A stretch of DNA of 64,000 nt from Micromonospora eburnea. GTDB taxonomy: Bacteria > Actinomycetota > Actinomycetes > Mycobacteriales > Micromonosporaceae. A program made the position numbers and the translations under genes. Location of the stretch: positions 1,612,001-1,676,000 of the forward strand of contig NZ_FMHY01000002.1 in NCBI RefSeq assembly GCF_900090225.1, read 5' to 3'. The notes beneath the pieces were generated by a model. It did not search any database. It had not been told where the DNA came from and was given only the letters and a program-made list of their open reading frames with translations. Positions 8,921 through 16,286 of the stretch are shown here, piece by piece (the stretch's first letter is position 1; each line of letters starts with the position of its first letter).

Positions 8921-10153
8921 TCACCAGTTGGCCTGGGCGGGTGCCGGGGGCAGCGGCACCGAACCCGGCCGGACCACGTACGCGACACCGCCGCTGCCCG
9001 CCTGCCAGGCCGCCTCGAACGGCGCCCGGGGCACGGTCCGGCGCACCGCCTCGTCGTCCGGGGCGTACGGGTCGTTGAGCACCGGGTCGCCGTCGGCGGT
9101 GAAGCCGACCAGCACCATCAGGTGCCCCCGGGTGTCGTAGTCCAGCCCCGGCACCTGGCCGGCGGTGAAGGCCGCGGAGACGATCAGCGGGATGCCGGCG
9201 GCGACGAACCGCTCCGCCTCGGCCAGGCCCCGCAGCCGGGTGACGAACGCGTCCACCCCGTGCCGGCCCGCGTACGCGGTGTTGAACGCCCAGTTCCCGG
9301 CCCCGGCGTACGCGTGGTCGTAGCAGTGCCGGGCGGCGTGCACCACCACCGGCCGGGGGCCGGGCGGGTCGACCCAGGCGTACCGGTCGGGGGTGGGACC
9401 GGCGCCCCAGAAGTCCAGCACCATTGAGACGCAGGTGGGGCTGCACCAGGAGTCGCCGCCGCCACCCCAGCGGGTCTCTCCGCCGGCGTGCAGTCGCTGT
9501 GCGTAGCGGGGCACGTCGAGCACCCGTCCCCGGGCGTCCGCCTCGTCGGCCGGCCCGACCGGCGGCGTGTCGTCCGCCGACGCCGGGGCGTCGGTCCGCT
9601 CCACGGCCTCCGCGCAGGCGACCGCGCCGACCGTGTGCAGCACCGGGGTCGCGGCCAGGCCGGCCCTCCGGTACAGGGTGACCCGGACCTGCCAGCCGGT
9701 GGCCGCCGCGCGCAGCAGGCCGAAGGTGTCCACCTTCGCCCACGCCTCGTCCCGGGTCTGCCCCGGCACCGAGCTGCGGTGGATGGTCGTGTCGTCGGCG
9801 GCCCAGTGCCCCAGGTCGTACCAGTCCGTGGACGGTCTGCCCTCGTACCGGCCGCGCAGTTCGACACGCAGCCAGCAGCCCTCCGGGGTGTCCCCGGTCC
9901 AGGACGGCACCACCTCGTCGACCGGGAAGCCCAGCTCCACCGCCGGGGAGGTCCACGTCGCCAGCTCGTATTCGGCGGTGTCGCCCGAGTGCGGCTCGGT
10001 GTGCTCGACCCGGCCGGCCGGTGCGCCGATCACGAGGCCGGCCGCCCCGGCGGCCACCCCGTCGGCCGTGCCGAGCGCCAGGTCCGCCGGGAACCGGAAG
10101 CGCCGGTACGCGATGTCCCGCCCCGGGTCGACAGCGGGCATGGCGGGCTCCAT
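8921..10153 (-). CDS. C39-family (papain-like) peptidase domain protein
   Basis: About 410 residues. The N-terminal half, up to about residue 200, is a beta-rich region without known motifs. The C-terminal half is a Peptidase_C39_2 domain with the nucleophile Cys in a DSWCSPTCVSM block, a His in GHLMVLVGF and an Asp in LNDPYAP. No signal peptide or membrane helix is seen, so it may be cytoplasmic or exported by another route. ATG 10153 is used; ATG 10141 four codons later has a better-placed GGAG and is a real alternative. It is divergent from the two-component system and one base separates it from the convergent propeller gene. Confidence 0.8.
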   Translation of the reverse strand: MEPAMPAVDPGRDIAYRRFRFPADLALGTADGVAAGAAGLVIGAPAGRVEHTEPHSGDTAEYELATWTSPAVELGFPVDEVVPSWTGDTPEGCWLRVELRGRYEGRPSTDWYDLGHWAADDTTIHRSSVPGQTRDEAWAKVDTFGLLRAAATGWQVRVTLYRRAGLAATPVLHTVGAVACAEAVERTDAPASADDTPPVGPADEADARGRVLDVPRYAQRLHAGGETRWGGGGDSWCSPTCVSMVLDFWGAGPTPDRYAWVDPPGPRPVVVHAARHCYDHAYAGAGNWAFNTAYAGRHGVDAFVTRLRGLAEAERFVAAGIPLIVSAAFTAGQVPGLDYDTRGHLMVLVGFTADGDPVLNDPYAPDDEAVRRTVPRAPFEAAWQAGSGGVAYVVRPGSVPLPPAPAQANW

Positions 10154-10304
10154 CCGTTCGGTGCCCGGGCCGGTGGCCGGGGAGCGGTGGTCAACGGGTG
10201 CCGGGAAGCATGTCGTACCTGAAGGATTTTTGCAACGACGGCGAGGGACGCTTGGTTGGCGGCCGGCACTAGGTTGTCGGGAGGTCACGAGGCGGGAGGC
10301 CGGG

Positions 10305-10973
10305 ATGCGGGTACTGGTGGTCGAGGACGAGCGGAACCTCGCCGACGCGATCGCGCGTGGGTTGCGCAAGCGCGGCATGGCCGTGGACGTCGCCTACGAC
10401 GGCGACACCGGGCACGAGGCCGCCTTCGTCACCCGGTACGACGTGGTGATCCTGGACCGGGACCTGCCCGGCGTGCCCGGCGACCGGATCTGCGCCGACC
10501 TGGCCGCCTCCGGCACCCTGACCCGGGTGCTGATGCTCACCGCGAGCGGCACGGTCGCCGACCGGGTCGAGGGGTTGCAGCTCGGCGCCGACGACTACCT
10601 GCCCAAGCCGTTCGCCTTCGACGAGCTGGTCGCCCGGGTGCAGGCGCTCGGCCGGCGGGCCACCCCGGCCGCCCCGCCGGTGCTGACGCTGGCCGACCTG
10701 GTGCTCGATCCGGCCCGCCGGGTGGTCACCCGCGGCGGCGTGCCGGTCGACCTCACCAACAAGGAGTTCGGGGTGCTGGCCGAGCTGCTCAAGGCGCGCG
10801 GCGCGGTGGTCTCCAGCGAGGAGCTGCTGGAGCGGGTCTGGGACGCGAACACCGACCCGTTCACCACCATCGTCCGGGTCACCGTCATGACATTGCGCAA
10901 GAAGCTCGGTGACCCGCCACTGATCGAGACGGTGGTCGGGGCCGGCTACCGCACCGCCGGGGCGGCGTCATGA
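10305..10973 (+). CDS. OmpR/PhoB-family response regulator
   Basis: 222 residues. The receiver domain has acidic residues VEDE at 6-9, phospho-acceptor Asp51 and Lys101 in YLPKPF. A winged-helix DNA-binding domain follows from about residue 128 (DLTNKEFGVLAELL, then the recognition-helix region TIVRVTVMTLRKKL). It should regulate transcription in response to the kinase encoded next. GGGAGG precedes ATG 10305. The stop overlaps the kinase start as ATGA. It is divergent from the C39 peptidase gene, a possible target, but no operator could be identified. Confidence 0.95.
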   Translation: MRVLVVEDERNLADAIARGLRKRGMAVDVAYDGDTGHEAAFVTRYDVVILDRDLPGVPGDRICADLAASGTLTRVLMLTASGTVADRVEGLQLGADDYLPKPFAFDELVARVQALGRRATPAAPPVLTLADLVLDPARRVVTRGGVPVDLTNKEFGVLAELLKARGAVVSSEELLERVWDANTDPFTTIVRVTVMTLRKKLGDPPLIETVVGAGYRTAGAAS

Positions 10974-12130
10974 GCCGCCGACGGCGGTTGCGCCCCACCC
11001 TGCGGCTACGGCTCACCCTGCTCAACGGGGTGCTGCTGGTCGGGGCCGGGGCGATCCTGGTGCTGCTGGCCTGGCTGCTGCTCCGGGACGGGCTGCGCCC
11101 GGCCGACGACCTGCTGCCCGGCACCACGGTGGTGCTCGCCGACGGCCGCACCCTCGAAGCCGGGCAGTGGCAGGGGCAACTGGTCGACGCGGCCTCGCGG
11201 GAGCTGCTGCTCAAGGGATTCGGTGCGCTGCTGGCGATCGGCGTGGTCGGCGTCGCCGGGGCGTACCTGGTGGCCGGTCGGGCACTGCGCCCGCTGCACC
11301 AGGTCACCGCCACCGCCCGCCGGCTCGGCGAGGCCACGCTGGACCAGCGGATCGGCTGGTCCGGCGCCGACGACGAGGTGGCCGAGCTGGCCAAGACCTT
11401 CGACGCGATGCTGGACCGGATCGCCACCGCGTTCGAGGCGCAGAAACGCTTCGTGGCCAACGCCTCGCACGAGCTGCGTACCCCGCTGGCGGTGATGCGT
11501 ACCGAGATCGACGTGACGCTCAGCGACGACGAGTCGGACATCGCCGACTACCGCCGGATGGCCACCGTGGTCCGGGACGCCTCGGGGCGGGCCAACGGTC
11601 TGGTCGACGCGCTGCTGGTGCTGGCCCGCAGCGAGGCGCAGGCCGGGCGTCGGCTGGCCCGTCGGGTCGAGAGCGACCTCTCGGTGGGCGCCGCCAACGC
11701 CCTCTCGGCGATGGCCGGCGAGGTGGAACGGATCGGCCTGAAGGTGCACACCGCGCTGAGCCCGGCGCCGGTGGTCGGCGACCCGGGGCTGCTCGACCGG
11801 CTGGCCGGCAACCTGGTGGAGAACGCCGTCCGCTACAACCACCTGCACGGCCGGCTGTGGATCCGCACCGGCAGTGACGGGCAGCGGTCCTGGCTGGTGG
11901 TCGGGAACACCGGCTTCGAGGTCGCCCCGGCCGACGTGCCGGGGCTGTTCGAGCCGTTCCGCCGCGGCGGCCAGGAGCGCACCGGCGCCCGCGGTTCCGG
12001 CCTGGGGCTCTCCATCGTCCGGGCGGTCTGCGACGCGCACGGCGGGACCGTCAAGGCGGTCGCCCAGCAGGGCGGCGGCCTGGAAGTGACCGTCACCCTG
12101 CCCTCCGCCGACGCCCCGGCCGCCACCTGA
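10970..12130 (+). CDS. Sensor histidine kinase
   Basis: 386 residues with membrane helices near 15-38 and 83-102 enclosing a short extracytoplasmic loop of about 45 residues, then a HAMP domain. The HisKA domain carries phospho-acceptor His167 (SHELRTP). The HATPase domain has NLVENAVRYN and GSGLGLSIV. The small sensor loop suggests membrane-state or intramembrane sensing instead of binding a large ligand. Coupled to the response regulator by a 4-bp ATGA overlap, forming one two-component operon. The signal is unknown. Confidence 0.95.
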   Translation: MSRRRRLRPTLRLRLTLLNGVLLVGAGAILVLLAWLLLRDGLRPADDLLPGTTVVLADGRTLEAGQWQGQLVDAASRELLLKGFGALLAIGVVGVAGAYLVAGRALRPLHQVTATARRLGEATLDQRIGWSGADDEVAELAKTFDAMLDRIATAFEAQKRFVANASHELRTPLAVMRTEIDVTLSDDESDIADYRRMATVVRDASGRANGLVDALLVLARSEAQAGRRLARRVESDLSVGAANALSAMAGEVERIGLKVHTALSPAPVVGDPGLLDRLAGNLVENAVRYNHLHGRLWIRTGSDGQRSWLVVGNTGFEVAPADVPGLFEPFRRGGQERTGARGSGLGLSIVRAVCDAHGGTVKAVAQQGGGLEVTVTLPSADAPAAT

Positions 12131-12221
12131 CCGGCGTGTCCCACGCCCCGCCTTGTGTGCAGAGCGGAGGTGGTGGCATGATCTGCCGCGTCAGCCCGGC
12201 ATACGGAAGGGGGTGTGGTCG

Positions 12222-12266
12222 ATGTCCACCGTGAACAGTCCCGCGCCCCGCCCCGGTTCCCGCTGA
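12222..12266 (+). CDS. Possible 14-aa leader peptide upstream of the VOC gene
   Basis: ATG 12222 has GGAAGGGGG about 8 bp upstream and encodes 14 residues rich in Pro, Ser and Arg before TGA 12264. Perfect 9-bp arms GCGCCCCGC (12243-12251, inside this ORF) and GCGGGGCGC (12281-12289) could form a stem that ends 11 bp before the VOC ribosome site. The layout resembles a translated leader, but the codons point to no particular amino acid. Confidence 0.25.
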   Translation: MSTVNSPAPRPGSR

Positions 12267-12310
12267 CCTGATCCACTCCCGCGGGGCGCACTCCATCAGG
12301 AGGAAGCACC

Positions 12311-12697
12311 GTGAGTGCACAGATCCACTTCGTGACCTGCGAGACCGACGACCCGTACGCCCTGGCGAGCTGGTGGGCGAAGGTGCTTGACCGGAAGTTG
12401 CACGACGACGACCACCCGGGCGACCCCGAGGCGATGCTCGTCGCGCCCGACGGACACGGCCCAGACCTGCTCTTCGTACGGGTGGGGGAGCGGCACGGCA
12501 AGGGCGCGTTCCACCTCGACCTGCACCCGGCGGACGGCACCCGGGACGCCGAGGTCGAGCGACTGCTCGGCCTCGGCGCCACCCTGGTCGCCGATCGGCG
12601 CCGGCCGGACGGCACCGGTTGGGTGGTGCTGGCCGACCCGGAGGGCAACGAGTTCTGCGTCTGCCGCAGCCCGGCGGAGCGGGCCGCGGCGCACTGA
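12311..12697 (+). CDS. VOC-superfamily (glyoxalase-like) protein
   Basis: 128 residues with the beta-alpha-beta-beta-beta modules of the vicinal oxygen chelate fold. It has an N-terminal HFVTCETDDPYALASWWAKV block, an HLDLHP strand and a C-terminal WVVLADPEGNEFCVC strand typical of Glyoxalase_6-type proteins. The metal ligands would be His and Glu residues in these strands. The substrate cannot be told from sequence; relatives include resistance proteins and isomerases. GTG 12311 has an excellent AGGAGG ribosome site. Monocistronic, ending at a strong hairpin. Confidence 0.85.
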   Translation: MSAQIHFVTCETDDPYALASWWAKVLDRKLHDDDHPGDPEAMLVAPDGHGPDLLFVRVGERHGKGAFHLDLHPADGTRDAEVERLLGLGATLVADRRRPDGTGWVVLADPEGNEFCVCRSPAERAAAH

Positions 12698-12703
12698 TCC
12701 ACG

Positions 12704-12752
12704 CAGCGAACCGGGCTTCCGCCAGCTTGCTTGGCGGGGGCCCGGTTCGCTG
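12704..12752. terminator. Bidirectional terminator hairpin
   Basis: Perfect 13-bp arms CAGCGAACCGGGC / GCCCGGTTCGCTG with an inner CCGCCA/TGGCGG pairing, followed on the plus strand by ATTTT. It lies between the convergent VOC gene and the Pro-rich membrane protein gene. Confidence 0.8.
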
Positions 12753-12765
12753 ATTTTCCGGAGGG

Positions 12766-13532
12766 TCAGTTCTTCTTCTCAATCTCGGCCCGCAGCGCGG
12801 CGAACTGCGGCTGGAGGTCGGCGGCGGACTTGAAGTAGATGACGACCGTCCCGACGCTGCCCCGGTCGGCCCAGGCGCAGACGCCCACCGGGATACCGCT
12901 GGCGTCGCCGTCGCCGCACTTGGCTTCGCCGCCCAGCGGGCCGGCGTCGATCGTCTTGAACTCCTTCACCCCGAGGGCGGTGCCCATGCCCTTGGTGAAG
13001 TCATTCAGGTTCTTCGTCGGGTCGGCCTGCAGGACGGTCGCGCCAGCCATCAGGACCATGTCCTGCTTGGCCGGGTCGCCGTAGATGCCACTGACGACGC
13101 TGGTGGCTCCCGGCACGTTGTCCTTGAACGACGTCTTCATCTGCTCGACAGCGGGCTGGAGCTCCGGCATTGTCAGCTGCGGTCGGCCGCCCAGCGTCTC
13201 GGGCTCGACCAGGCGGGTCTTGGTGGCGTCGACCACCTCGTTCACCGCGTCCTTGCCGAGGGCGTAGAGGGCCACGCCGCCACCGACGCAGAGCACCACC
13301 ACGACGGCCAGGATGATCAGCAGGATCTTCCCGACGTTGGACTTCTTCTTCGGCGGCGGGCCGGCGGGGGCACCGAAGCCCGGCTGGCCGGCCTCCGGGT
13401 ATCCGCCGGGCTGCTGGGGAGCCTGCGGGTAGCCGCCACCGTACTGGGGCTGCTGCGGCGGCTGGTAGCCGCCGGGCGGCTGCTGCGGCGGGGGTAGGAA
13501 CCGGGGTACGGACTGGACGGCGGCTGCGACAT
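12766..13532 (-). CDS. Pro/Gln-rich single-pass membrane protein, frameshifted near its start
   Basis: The product has a Pro/Gln/Gly-rich cytoplasmic tail, a KKK stop-transfer cluster, one membrane helix (VGKILLIILAVVVVLCVGGG) and an extracytoplasmic domain of about 170 residues with two cysteines near the C-terminus. ATG 13532 has AAGGAG upstream and starts MSQPPSSPYPGSYP. That frame is then lost: the long domain lies one frame over. Adding one C to the five-C run (13490-13494 as G on the plus strand) would join SYP directly to PPQQPPGGYQPP. Without repair there is no usable start for the long frame. Either a recent lesion or an assembly error. Function unknown. Confidence 0.75.
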
Positions 13533-13581
13533 GATCTTGGTCAGCTCCTTGGAGAAATCTGGACGCGTGATCGTATCGAGC

Positions 13582-13613
13582 CCCGCTGACGGGCGTCGTC
13601 CGCCCGGAGCGGG
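13582..13613. other. Hairpin in the 5' region of the Pro-rich protein gene
   Basis: Nested arms CCCGCT/AGCGGG and CGGGCG/CGCCCG about 50-80 bp upstream of ATG 13532. It could be a leader hairpin or a relic terminator. Otherwise I see nothing coding in 13533-13775. Confidence 0.3.
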
Positions 13614-13779
13614 CGTGACGAAACCGGAACCCGCTCGTGACCGAGGAGGCCACGCGGTGTCCCGGGCTTGGACGGCACGTGATCCACAGGGCGTGCGATC
13701 GCGTCGTGCGGAAGCGGCGTCGCGTGGACCGGGGGCAGACGCGTCGTAGGCCACCTGGGCACGAACTGTTCAGTGCTAA

Positions 13780-13797
13780 TAGTGCTTTGTTAGGTTG
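13780..13797 (+). repeat. Left terminal inverted repeat of the IS
   Basis: 18-bp repeat matching the right end (15316-15333) with one mismatch. The CTAA target duplication is directly outside. Confidence 0.9.
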
Positions 13798-13878
13798 GGA
13801 CGAGTTGGCGGCAGAGGGGGCAGAACCCGAGCCAGGTCGCGAGCAAGTACTGCAATTGCCGCAGGACCGCGTACAGGC

Positions 13879-15297
13879 TCAGGTCTGCCCCATTGCTTTT
13901 GGGTGTGCCATCCGTAGTTGGGTGAGGAACAGTTGGGCGGCCGCGGTGAGGGTGACGTGGCGGTGCCAGCCGATCCAGGAGCGGCCTTCGAAGTGGTCGA
14001 GTCCGAGGGCGGTTTTGAGTTCGCGGTAGTCGTGCTCGACGCGCCAGCGGCTTTTCGCCAGGCGGACGAGTTCGGTCAGTGGTGTGTCGGCGGGCAGGTC
14101 GGACAGCCGGTAGTCGGTAGGTTCGTCCTGGTCGGGAGGCCATTGCACGAGCAGCCAGCATTCGGGCAGGACACCGTCGTCACCGCGGTGGGGCCCGCGT
14201 CGGACGGCCCGGCCGGCGGGACGCACCCGCAGCGCGAAGAAATGCCCGGACAGCTCACCGGCAGGCCGGTCCGGGGCGCGGTCAGGTGCGGGCAGCCGGG
14301 CACGCCAGCGCACCAAACTTGTTGCGTCGGCGCCATGGGTGAGGGCGAGGTCCTTCAGGCTGCGGGCGGGCTGCGGGTATCTCGGTGTGGGGTGCTTGCC
14401 GACTCCGGCGTAAGGGACCTCGGCGGGTTGGGCGTCGCCGGGTTGAACGGTGGTGCTCGACGTGGTCGCCACGATGTATGTGATGCCGCGTTCGGTCAGG
14501 CCCTGACGGAACTCCGCGACCTGGCCGTAGCCGGCGTCGGCGGTCAGCAGCGGCGGACGCAGCCCCCACGCGGCCAACTCGTCGAGCATTTCCAGGGCCA
14601 TTAGCCACTTCGGCCGATACCGCTCTGTGTCGGGGATTTTCGACGACGCCCGCCGCCGGCGGATCTGGTCGATCTGCTCCTCACGCGGCACCTGCACACG
14701 CGCATGTGGTTTCTTCGCCCCGGCCTGGTCGAGGGTGACCGGCTGCTGGCGCAGCCTGCGGGCATGCGGGTTCGCGGGCTTGCCGTCCCCGTCAGGGACG
14801 CAGGTGTCGTCCCAGGACTCCGGCACGAACAGCCGCCAGTCCAGCACCGCCGAGGCGGCGTCGGTCGCCGCGTGGACGCTGACGGCGATCTGGCAGTTGG
14901 CGACCTTGCCGAGCGTGCCGGAGTACTGCCGGGCCACGCACGCCGATGCCTTGCCGTCCTTGGGGAACCCGGTGTCGTCCACCACCCACACCTGCGGCGT
15001 CACCAGCTCGACCGCGGCCGTCGCCAACCGTCGCCGCACACCACCGACATCCCACGTGGAGGACGTCAGGAACTGCTGCAGTTGCTGGTGATCGACCCCA
15101 AGCCGTTCAGCCATCGGCTGCATCGACTTACGCCGGCCGTCCAGCATCAGCCCCCGCAGATACCGCAAACCGGTCGCTCGCTGATCCGACCGCGGCAACC
15201 CTGCGAACACCCCTGCCGCGAATTCCTCCAACTGCGCCCGCACCCGAACGAGTTCCCGCTCATCCACGCACCGCCCAAGCACCAGCACGACGCTCAT
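13879..15297 (-). CDS. IS701-family transposase
   Basis: 472 residues, DDE-type. The first Asp lies in VWVVDDTGFPKDG (107/108), the second in LTADAGYG (254) and the Glu within RWRVEHDYRELK (about 421-426), followed by the conserved GLDHFEGRSWIGWHRH block of the family. The N-terminal region carries the LRGLMLDGRRKSMQPMAERLG segment seen in IS701 transposases. ATG 15297 lies 36 bp inside the right end. The frame is intact, so the element may be active. It encodes no passenger genes. Confidence 0.95.
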   Translation of the reverse strand: MSVVLVLGRCVDERELVRVRAQLEEFAAGVFAGLPRSDQRATGLRYLRGLMLDGRRKSMQPMAERLGVDHQQLQQFLTSSTWDVGGVRRRLATAAVELVTPQVWVVDDTGFPKDGKASACVARQYSGTLGKVANCQIAVSVHAATDAASAVLDWRLFVPESWDDTCVPDGDGKPANPHARRLRQQPVTLDQAGAKKPHARVQVPREEQIDQIRRRRASSKIPDTERYRPKWLMALEMLDELAAWGLRPPLLTADAGYGQVAEFRQGLTERGITYIVATTSSTTVQPGDAQPAEVPYAGVGKHPTPRYPQPARSLKDLALTHGADATSLVRWRARLPAPDRAPDRPAGELSGHFFALRVRPAGRAVRRGPHRGDDGVLPECWLLVQWPPDQDEPTDYRLSDLPADTPLTELVRLAKSRWRVEHDYRELKTALGLDHFEGRSWIGWHRHVTLTAAAQLFLTQLRMAHPKAMGQT

Positions 15298-15315
15298 ACA
15301 AGCGACACGCCACAG

Positions 15316-15333
15316 CGACCTAACAAAGCACTA
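15316..15333 (-). repeat. Right terminal inverted repeat of the IS
   Basis: Complement of the left repeat with one mismatch. CTAA at 15334-15337 is the second copy of the target duplication. Confidence 0.9.
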
Positions 15334-15737
15334 CTAAGCGCCCGTCTGCGGGGTGACATCCCCGTCGAGCGTCGGGCAGGCCCGTTGCCCGCAGTGGACA
15401 GGGGAGGCGGGCAAACGTGAGCATCCGTTGGATGTGGTGCGGGAAGCCCCGATTTTCAGCCGCAGGCAAGCCGCACCTTCACCTGGCCGATGATCAACGC
15501 CGATTAAGGCACTTCCAGGCTGCGGGGATGCATCCCGGATTGAAAATTCCTTGCTGGTCGTATCGGTTAATCCGTGGGATGACCTGCGCTGCTGCCTCTT
15601 AACCCGGTCGGGCGTAGATATTCGGCTTGACTATCCACATTGGCATGTGCTAAGTATTTACCGCAGCCGAGACACTTGATGATTGCTAGCAATGTGTGAC
15701 ACGCTGCATGTCGGTCCTTGAAAACGGGAGGGATAAG
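15334..15737. other. AT-richer non-coding patch right of the IS
   Basis: About 400 bp with clearly lower GC than the rest of the window. A 61-codon frame from GTG 15417 has GGGGAGG upstream, but its composition and peptide look random, so I do not call it. The right part holds the promoter and leader of the small secreted protein gene. Confidence 0.5.
15627..15655 (+). promoter_or_regulatory. Sigma-A-type promoter for the small secreted protein
   Basis: TTGACT (15627-15632), a 17-bp spacer and CTAAGT (15650-15655) predict a start near 15662 and a leader of about 75 nt. Within it lies a perfect 12-bp palindrome ATTGCTAGCAAT (15682-15693), a possible operator. Confidence 0.5.
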
Positions 15738-15968
15738 TTGAAGAAGAAAGTTCTCAGGGCTTCAGTTTGTGCGGCATTTTTGTCGGCGCTGGTAGTAGGT
15801 GTTAGCTCACCCGCCCAAGCCGCCTGGGTCTTCGTGTCGAGCGCCCCTCACACGCAAGAAGGGCATGCGCTGTGCATCTCGTCGGCGGCGATACTTAACG
15901 CCTACGGGAGCTATAATTACAGGTGCACTGACGTCGGGTACGCCTACCATGTGCAGAAGGAAATCTAG
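15738..15968 (+). CDS. Small secreted protein, two cysteines, unknown function
   Basis: TTG 15738 is chosen because GGGAGG sits 5 bp upstream and the product then begins KKKVLRAS followed by a hydrophobic stretch. This is a textbook signal peptide cleaved after AQA or AQAA near residue 29. The mature peptide of about 47 residues is aromatic-rich (Trp, five Tyr) with two cysteines that could form one disulfide. Codons such as TTT, AAT and AGT are far commoner than in neighbours, which indicates transfer. It has its own promoter and lies next to the IS. No family recognised. Confidence 0.7.
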   Translation: MKKKVLRASVCAAFLSALVVGVSSPAQAAWVFVSSAPHTQEGHALCISSAAILNAYGSYNYRCTDVGYAYHVQKEI

Positions 15969-16170
15969 GTAGCGGCGGTCCAGAAAGCGCATAAGCCCGC
16001 AGTGGGTTGCTGGTAGGGCCGGAGATGTCTCTTTTGCCTCTGTTGATACATTCCTGCGGACATGGTTCCTTCGAGTTGGCCCCTGCTGCATTTGGAACGT
16101 TCGGCGATGAGGTATAGGCGCACCTCTACGCGCTAGCCTTCCGCTTACCGCAGAAGGCGACCCGTAAAGA

Positions 16171-16219
16171 CGATCGCGGTGGCCGAACCGTCCGGGCGGG
16201 ACGGCGGCCACCGCGATCG
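16171..16219. terminator. Very strong bidirectional hairpin
   Basis: Perfect 15-bp arms CGATCGCGGTGGCCG / CGGCCACCGCGATCG with a further inner CCGTCC/GGACGG stem. It ends the minus-strand fad operon and also faces the small secreted protein gene. The interval 15969-16170 holds nothing coding that I can support. Confidence 0.8.
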
Positions 16220-16286
16220 CGGGAAGCGGCGCGTGGACTAGGCTGACGGCGCCGGATCGCGGCGCGGCGTCAGACCGGCGGCGTCG

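Larger units (their letters stand above)
13780..15333 (-). mobile_element. Complete IS701-family insertion sequence, 1554 bp
   Basis: Bounded by inverted repeats TAGTGCTTTGTTAGGTTG (13780-13797) and its complement with one mismatch (15316-15333). Immediately outside on both sides is CTAA (13776-13779 and 15334-15337), a 4-bp target duplication that fits the YTAR preference I recall for IS701 members. It contains a single intact transposase gene on the minus strand. Intact ends, duplication and reading frame suggest a fairly recent insertion. It landed in non-coding DNA between the Pro-rich protein gene and an AT-richer patch. Confidence 0.93.

Noticed and set aside
12131-12310. Riboswitch upstream of the VOC gene
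   Set aside because: No known aptamer consensus recognised; only a small ORF and one stem are visible.
15417-15602. 61-codon frame with GGGGAGG upstream right of the IS
   Set aside because: Peptide and codon use look random and the patch has several such frames; kept only as a note.
15807-16211. 134-codon minus-strand frame over the small secreted protein
   Set aside because: No ribosome site, Arg-rich random composition, and it crosses the strong hairpin at 16171-16219.
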